Shown here in pieces: positions 18,313 through 23,287 of a stretch of 23,287 nt of DNA. The stretch is from Ophiothrix spiculata (lineage: Eukaryota > Echinodermata > Ophiuroidea > Amphilepidida > Ophiotrichidae): NCBI GenBank assembly GCA_000969725.1, contig JXSR01S023139.1. One strand, given 5' to 3'. Under the pieces are notes generated by a model. That model was not told the origin of the DNA, did no database searches, and worked only from the letters and a program-made list of their open reading frames with translations. The position numbers and the translations under genes are program-made. How positions within the stretch are numbered: position 1 is the first letter of the stretch; the number at the start of each line of letters is the position of its first letter.

Positions 18313-18497
18313 CAAATTGCCAGTTAAGTACCGCAGTTTGACAGATTTTTTACAGGTAAGTTACCGTATTCTGTAATAATACGGTACCTTTACCGTATTG
18401 TAACAGAATCTTACAATATAAATACAGGAAATACCGTTTAAATATACCGTTTTGTTTATTTTGGGGGTTGAACTCAGATTACGGGCATTACAGTGTA

Positions 18498-20095
18498 CTA
18501 TCAGACAGTGATTTCTTGTGATAGTTGGCACGTATTTTGTATGTAGTGTTTTATTTAAAAATATATATAATATCAAGTTTCCCTATAATTGACGTCAGAG
18601 ATGTCATTGCATCAGTCAGCAGAAATGTTTAATATTGTAAAACATATTATGCCCGATAAGACACTAACTTCCGAGAAATAATAATCCATTTTGTTGAAGT
18701 CCAGCGACATTTTCATGAGATTAATAGTCTCCATAAGTACTGTGGACTTGGGCACTTGAGGAACTACCAATCCGGACACTATAACTAGCAGAAATAAAAT
18801 ATAATTTAAAGGTTTAAGTTTCTATAAACACGCAATATTAGCTTATGTTCATGTAAATCTTACACCTTGTCAGTATATACGATATACCTCCCCTGGTATC
18901 AAGACCAGTTTTAGTATCATATTTCGTTTTATAACAGACAGCATGATTTATCTTGGATGATTGTGACATGAAATATTCATTTGGAGATTATATTACATTA
19001 CTGAAGCTTACTTTAATCTAGTCCTGTTTGACTGCATGACTCTTGTTTTTGTATTGTTTTGTTTTTTCGTATGAAGGACATAGTGTTGTATATTTACAGC
19101 TTCCTTACATGCAACTGTGTTAAGGCAATTCAAAATTTAAAGACTTGGATTCTTACCAATTTAATTATAATGCATCCTTTATAATTGGTCCTAATTCCTT
19201 TATCGTTATTGTTATAAGTGACCTACTCCTTGAGTTTGTTTAATTTGTTTAACAATTTCAATGAAACATTAATAGTTATTCTGTAATAATAAGGCCACTG
19301 CTTCAAAAGAAAGTTGTTCTGCATTAATGCACTATAAATTCTGGTTTTAAAATCACCATTTTAAAATGAAATAAACGATATATGGATATATTTCGACTAA
19401 TACTACTTTTTACATTAAAAAGCACATATGCGACCATAAACCCCAGATGCTGCAGCACAACAAATTATTTACTGAGACTATAGACAAAGCCGATTTCAAG
19501 TATTGCACCCCATTGATCGGCCATACCAGGGGATTCCACTTAAGGCAACCCAAATTGGTGCATGATCGGCGGGAATTTCAAATTGAATACATATGCATGC
19601 AACAACCAATAGTGCTGGTCATGGTGGCATTGGAAATTTTATTATAAAGAAAAAAGACGTCTCTCACCCACTTTCGAGCATCTTCAACTTTTTGCTGTCA
19701 CCTGGTATTGTTCCGGAAAAACTAAGAATAACTAAGTAAAGTCCAGTACACACTGCACACGAAATCAAATGTTGTATTTTGTGAACCAGATTGCTCAAGG
19801 CTAGTGAAAATCAATACTGCAGGGTAGACCTAGATACAAACGAAGCTCAAATCTCTGCGATGTAGTTGCATATTAAGACACTGGACATCCACATTATATT
19901 GATGGAAATGCTTGGAAATCGTAAACAATATTTTGACCATGTTGACGTCATGTAATTTTTGTTGAGAAATTGAAATTCATATCCAAATGAGTCGTGCGTG
20001 CGATTGTGATACTTTTTTTTTTTTTTTTTGCTTTTCAATTTTCAAAAGCTATGCCAAAAAAGAATTGGGTGTACCTTTTTGGTTGCATTAGTCGG
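18498..20095. other. Non-coding region
   Basis: No gene or clear repeat is supported over 1.6 kb. A poly-T run is at about 20011-20029. The small frames (for example 66 codons at 19447-19647) lack recognisable features. Confidence 0.4.
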
Positions 20096-20170
20096 GGAAC
20101 TTTGTCATTAGTCAGGGGAACTTCGTATCTAGCCCCACCAGTCAAAAATTCCTACGCATGCCACTGTATC
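20096..20170 (-). repeat. Possible retroelement or transposon end fragment
   Basis: On the minus strand it reads CAGTGGCATGCGTAGGAATT, then TTTGACTGGTGGGGC, followed by two copies of an AGTTCCCC...GACTAATG unit. GGC-TGCGTAGGAATTTTT-GGGGC strings resemble ends of repeats I associate with many invertebrate genomes. The assignment is from memory of such strings and is uncertain. Confidence 0.3.
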
Positions 20171-21141
20171 TAAACGTTTTGGATTTTGTAAGTTACAAAT
20201 ACTTGTACAAGATAAGTGGGTTCGTATAGTAGCGTATATCTTATGAATCAAGGTTCTTTAAGCTCTTCTTATAACCCAGACGCACGAAATTGTATATATG
20301 TACTAAGTATTTATAATGCACAATCAATAAGAAGAAACCGATGTTTCTATAGTACTCCTTAACGAAGTTTGTTCGGAGTTGGGAAAAAAACGGAAACAAA
20401 AGAAATGGATACCGTATTTCAATATACACGGTTGGTCATAAAATTGGAATAAGAATATTTTACCATTTTAATGTAAAGGTCAATTTATGATGAAAATATC
20501 ATAAGATGAAAAAATAATATCTGGATGGATGTTGTTTAGACATCAATGACGCATGCTTTTTAAAGACCGCGTGCTTCATTGACTAAACTCACTTACCTCT
20601 CATATTGATCCTGATTTGTGCGTTACTAGTTTGTACGGTACAAAAATGAAAAGTTCAAAACTTCGGTGTTTCTCAATCAATTGTCAAAAATAGGGTGTCA
20701 AATGAAAGCTGAAACCCAAGTGCTTGTGCACACAATCTTCAAATTACGTTTGCGTATTCCGTATTGACCCAGGAGCCATTTGTTCGAGGTGACGTGATAC
20801 TTTTTTGGAGTCTTTATAACCCTCGAAGTGAGGAATTCTCACCAAAGTGACATAGGGATAATATTGCACATCTAGGTCGAATTTCCCATACAATTATTCA
20901 GTTTTATTTCTGTCTAATTACAACAATAACTTATATTTCTAATTTAATCTCCACAATCTTACTACGTAGAATTTCTTAGTATTTCAAAACTCTTAATGAA
21001 AGTCAGGATGTCTAGTGACGTCAGCTCTTAAGAAATATCTTTGTATCGGCAATGATGTTTTATCTGATACATAAGATCGCAATTTAAAGTCATTCATTAC
21101 ATTTAAAAATATATAATCGTTTTTTTTAATTTTACCAAAGT
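20171..21141. other. Non-coding region
   Basis: No gene is supported. It contains the exact 18-base match CTGATTTGTGCGTTACTA (20611-20628) to 11355-11372. The frame at 20993-21214 overlaps the GPCR relic's tail in another frame and is not coding. Confidence 0.4.
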
Positions 21142-21887
21142 CTACATTATCGATGTTGCAGTCCCAGTTATAGTCGAGTCTGACTTGTCTATGACATTTC
21201 TCATACACACACATAGTTTATAAGTATCAATGAACGCCTTTCTATACCTTTGGTTTGTAAACCCATATATCAACGGATTTATAGCTGAATTCATTAAACC
21301 GGTAACTCTCCCAAGCCAAACAAGCTTCCCGAACAAAGTTTCCTGTATAATAAACGGGCCTCCGAATCTAGGAATAATGTACCCGAAAAACACAACTGCT
21401 GTTAGAGGCATTCAACAAAGGGAAAAGGCGATACTGTTAATACCTAACATTCTAGCGATAGAGGTATTGGTTTTTACTCGTGCATCTGATATTTTAGCAT
21501 TTGAACTTGATTTAAAAGCACCAAGACTTTGTTTAAGTGAACGTATGATCTTAATGTACATAACAGCGTTGATGACTACTGATACTATAACTAACACCAG
21601 TCTCAAAATTCTAACGGCGAGGAAACATTTTTCACAGATAGAATTACAGAGATGTACGCGATAAACTCCCTCGACATTGAATCGTTCTGATGCTTCGTCT
21701 GAAAACTCCAGACACATGTCCACAGGTAACGCGAAGTGTAGTCCATCTAGAACAGACATAATACCGGGAAGTGCCAGTATATGGCACATAATATCGTCCC
21801 GATTACAACCCGATTAGCATCTGAAGATCATAGATTCCAGCGTAGCGCCATCAGCCGATTCATCCCGATTAGCCTGGTGATCAAGCG
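21142..21887 (-). pseudogene. Rhodopsin-family (class A) GPCR relic with stop codons and a frameshift
   Basis: Minus-strand frames show TM4 to TM7 of a class A receptor. ILALPGIMSVL is the end of TM4. VRILRLVLVIVSVVINAVMY, then IKIIRSL, is TM5. INSIAFSLC*MPLTAVVFF is TM6, and MNSAINPLIYGFTNQRYRKA is TM7 with the NPxxY motif and an amphipathic helix 8. The TGA at 21414-21412 falls exactly on the W of the CWxP motif. Upstream, one frame over, LIGMNRLMALRWNL (DRY-like region, with NR) is followed by another TGA (near 21829) and then RVVIGTILC, which continues into ILALPGIM only after a frameshift near 21790. TM1-TM3 are not found in the AT-rich DNA beyond. Several lesions make this a pseudogene; the ligand class is not assignable. 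Confidence 0.8.
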
Positions 21888-22430
21888 GTTGTTTTAAACA
21901 TCGATTGCGAATGATTTTGAGCAGGTTGTATATGAATTATGGAATTAATCCGATTATTTATTACAGTATCACTGTAAATATTTGGGGCTTATTGTTATTT
22001 GCGGAAAACGTTTGAGCATAGGACATTTGCGCTTCTTTTATTTCATGATTTGAGACGGTTCAAATGATTTTACCATAGTTCTCCGAAGGCTTTTTACATG
22101 AGTGGGTTATCCTATTTTCTTATTACTTTTTTTAATGGCGCTTTATAAAAGCCAAATATGTATGAAATAATTAAGGAAAACGAAATATAATAAAACAAAA
22201 TCGGAAGAAATATGAAACAAAGAGTACTTTAAAAATACTAGTATTCATTATGCTATTTTCTTGCTCTTTGATATTTGAATAAAGAATAAAATACAAAAAT
22301 AATGAAAAAATTAAATAAATATTGAATAAAATAGGGAATGCAAGAAAAGAACATAATAAAAATTTGAATAGAAATTAAACTACAATTATTTAAAAAAAAG
22401 AAAAAATGAGTCAAGAAATTAATAAACACT
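21888..22430. other. Very AT-rich non-coding stretch
   Basis: No missing GPCR N-terminal transmembrane segments are visible on the minus strand. 22130-22430 is mostly A/T with AATAAA-like words and no gene. Confidence 0.5.
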
Positions 22431-22435
22431 GCAGA

Positions 22436-22508
22436 AGACTCGAACCGCTTGCTTTCCCAATCGCCTGATTGAGCGGTACGTTGTCCAACCACAGAACCAC
22501 CGACTGCT
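22436..22508 (-). repeat. tRNA-like/SINE relic with intact B box
   Basis: On the minus strand GGTTCTGTGGTTGGACAACG resembles a tRNA D-arm, and GCGGTTCGAGTCTTC about 40 bases later contains the pol III B-box core GGTTCGAGTC. The T-stem pairs at four of five positions, but I cannot close an anticodon stem. It is a tRNA pseudogene or tRNA-derived SINE head. Confidence 0.5.
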
Positions 22509-23246
22509 GTTGTGTTTTATGCTAGCTTATATTATTTTAGATTTAACATGTTACGAGTATATATATTACTAACTGGACTTTTATATTCATCGGCATACAA
22601 AAAAGTATGTATTAACATGTGAATGATGTATTGATCACGAAGTATTCAGTATCGAAGTGATTACGTAACTAAATAGTTCCAAACCATAAACCGTGTTTTA
22701 GTTGTCTTGGTGATAAACGGATTACACGTAAGACTTTGATACTGAATTGATTCGCTAGAGAAATAATGTTACAATCGGATTAATTTTCCAGGATTGGTCC
22801 AACATATTCACGTTGTTCATGGCATCAATTTGAAATCAAAAGGGGAAATCACTCAATCACCAAAGAAATGTAATCGTTGTACTTGTATGCTTGTGTATTT
22901 TAGGTAATTTAGCTGAACATATTAAAATATGGAAAATCAAAGAAATGTATTTATTTTCATCGAAATAACACCGATTCGATTTTTTAATAAGTCAATCATC
23001 CAATCATTTATTCATTCAATCAATCAATTAATCAATCAACCAATAAATAAATAACAATGATTTAAAAAAGTGGAAACTGTCAAACCAATGCACACAGAGT
23101 TTGTAATAAAATTTTAATTAAATTGATTTTCTAAATATCCTATACTACTAAGCAATGCTCGTACACTTCTAAAATGAGAACGGGGTAGCGGTACGGGGTA
23201 AGAACTGAAGACTTTCAGATTAAAATTCAACTACTCTTCCACATCT
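22509..23246. other. AT-rich non-coding stretch with an ATCA-type microsatellite
   Basis: 22993-23053 is a degenerate tetranucleotide tract (ATCA/ATTC/AATA words). No gene is seen. Confidence 0.5.
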
Positions 23247-23287
23247 GGCCCATTAGCTCAGTTGGTAGAGCATGACGCTAGTAAAGC
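23247..23287 (+). tRNA. 5' part of a tRNA or tRNA-derived SINE (cut by right edge)
   Basis: GGCCCAT would be the acceptor strand and TA positions 8-9. GCTC/GAGC form a perfect D-stem around AGTTGGTA. TAGCTCAGTTGG matches the pol III A box perfectly. Read in register, the anticodon loop would be CTAGTAA (anticodon AGT, Thr), but the visible start of the 3' stem (AGC) does not pair with TGACG. Shifting to a GACGC/GC stem loses U33. This weak anticodon arm favours a SINE head or pseudogene. The rest is outside the window. Confidence 0.55.

Larger units (their letters stand above)
17007..18495. mobile_element. 1489-bp TA-flanked composite TIR element
   Basis: Both ends begin CACTGTAA in inverted orientation, flanked by TA (17005-17006 and 18496-18497). 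The arms of about 240 bp share GCCCGTAATCT, TTAAACGGTAT, TACCGTATTATT, GGTAAGTTACCGTATT (in complement) and ACTGGCAATTTG. They are rich in TACGGTA words. Inside lies a second inverted pair, CACTGAAAA at 17255 and 18312, enclosing about 1.06 kb. No transposase frame is seen. The TA target fits a Tc1/mariner-type non-autonomous element. The inner part may be the element's own core or a nested insertion. Confidence 0.8.

Noticed and set aside
21412..21414. TGA at the CWxP tryptophan as recoding (A-to-I editing to UGG, selenocysteine or a variant code)
   Set aside because: The same gene has a further TGA and a frameshift upstream, and the TRIM and GPCR frames otherwise fit the standard code, so decay is simpler.
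21230..21664. 144-codon plus-strand frame
   Set aside because: It is the antisense shadow of the GPCR relic, which has family motifs on the minus strand.
21798..21872. CCCGATTA repeated three times as a regulatory array
   Set aside because: The copies are unevenly spaced and fall in the degenerate TM3-TM4 part of the GPCR relic; coincidence or local duplication is likelier.

Overview
This window looks like nuclear DNA of an invertebrate animal. It is AT-rich, gene-poor and crowded with small inverted-repeat elements. The recognisable protein families are metazoan: a RING/B-box/coiled-coil/beta-propeller TRIM-type protein, a rhodopsin-family GPCR, and the first residues of what looks like a THAP zinc finger. 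No operon-like gene packing is seen. Intronless TRIM/NHL-type genes together with dense TA-flanked miniature elements would fit a marine deuterostome such as a hemichordate, echinoderm or amphioxus. That placement is inference and I cannot prove it from the sequence.

Layout: 1-240 holds the start of a probable THAP gene running off the left edge on the minus strand, with a promoter-like block (CRE, E-box, AP-1 and CCAAT motifs). 340-1851 is a diverged tandem duplication; one copy carries a 521-bp inverted-repeat element, so the filled site and the matching empty site are both present. 2490-7800 is almost entirely repeats: two related long foldback palindromes (3168-3799 and 4506-5254), a TIR element (5427-5645) followed by two sharp hairpins, a 244-bp TA-flanked MITE (6016-6259), and scattered copies of two interspersed repeats.

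The best gene is at 8464-10059 (minus): an intronless 532-codon TRIM-type frame split by one in-frame TAA between the coiled coil and the propeller. Next come a 1027-bp TA-flanked TIR element (10191-11217), a GC-rich CGGTTC hairpin (11892-12020), a tRNA-like relic, a double hairpin (13992-14252), and a 1489-bp composite element (17007-18495) filled with TGACAAATTA-type motifs. 21142-21887 (minus) is a GPCR relic with an in-frame TGA exactly where the TM6 CWxP tryptophan belongs, plus an upstream frameshift and a second stop. The right edge cuts a tRNA or tRNA-derived SINE head at 23247.

The genes do not form a pathway. The theme is gene decay among hairpin-forming repeats: both substantial coding loci carry nonsense codons. 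No undescribed protein system is visible. The most unusual material is the related pair of long palindromes and the general density of inverted repeats able to fold into double-stranded RNA.
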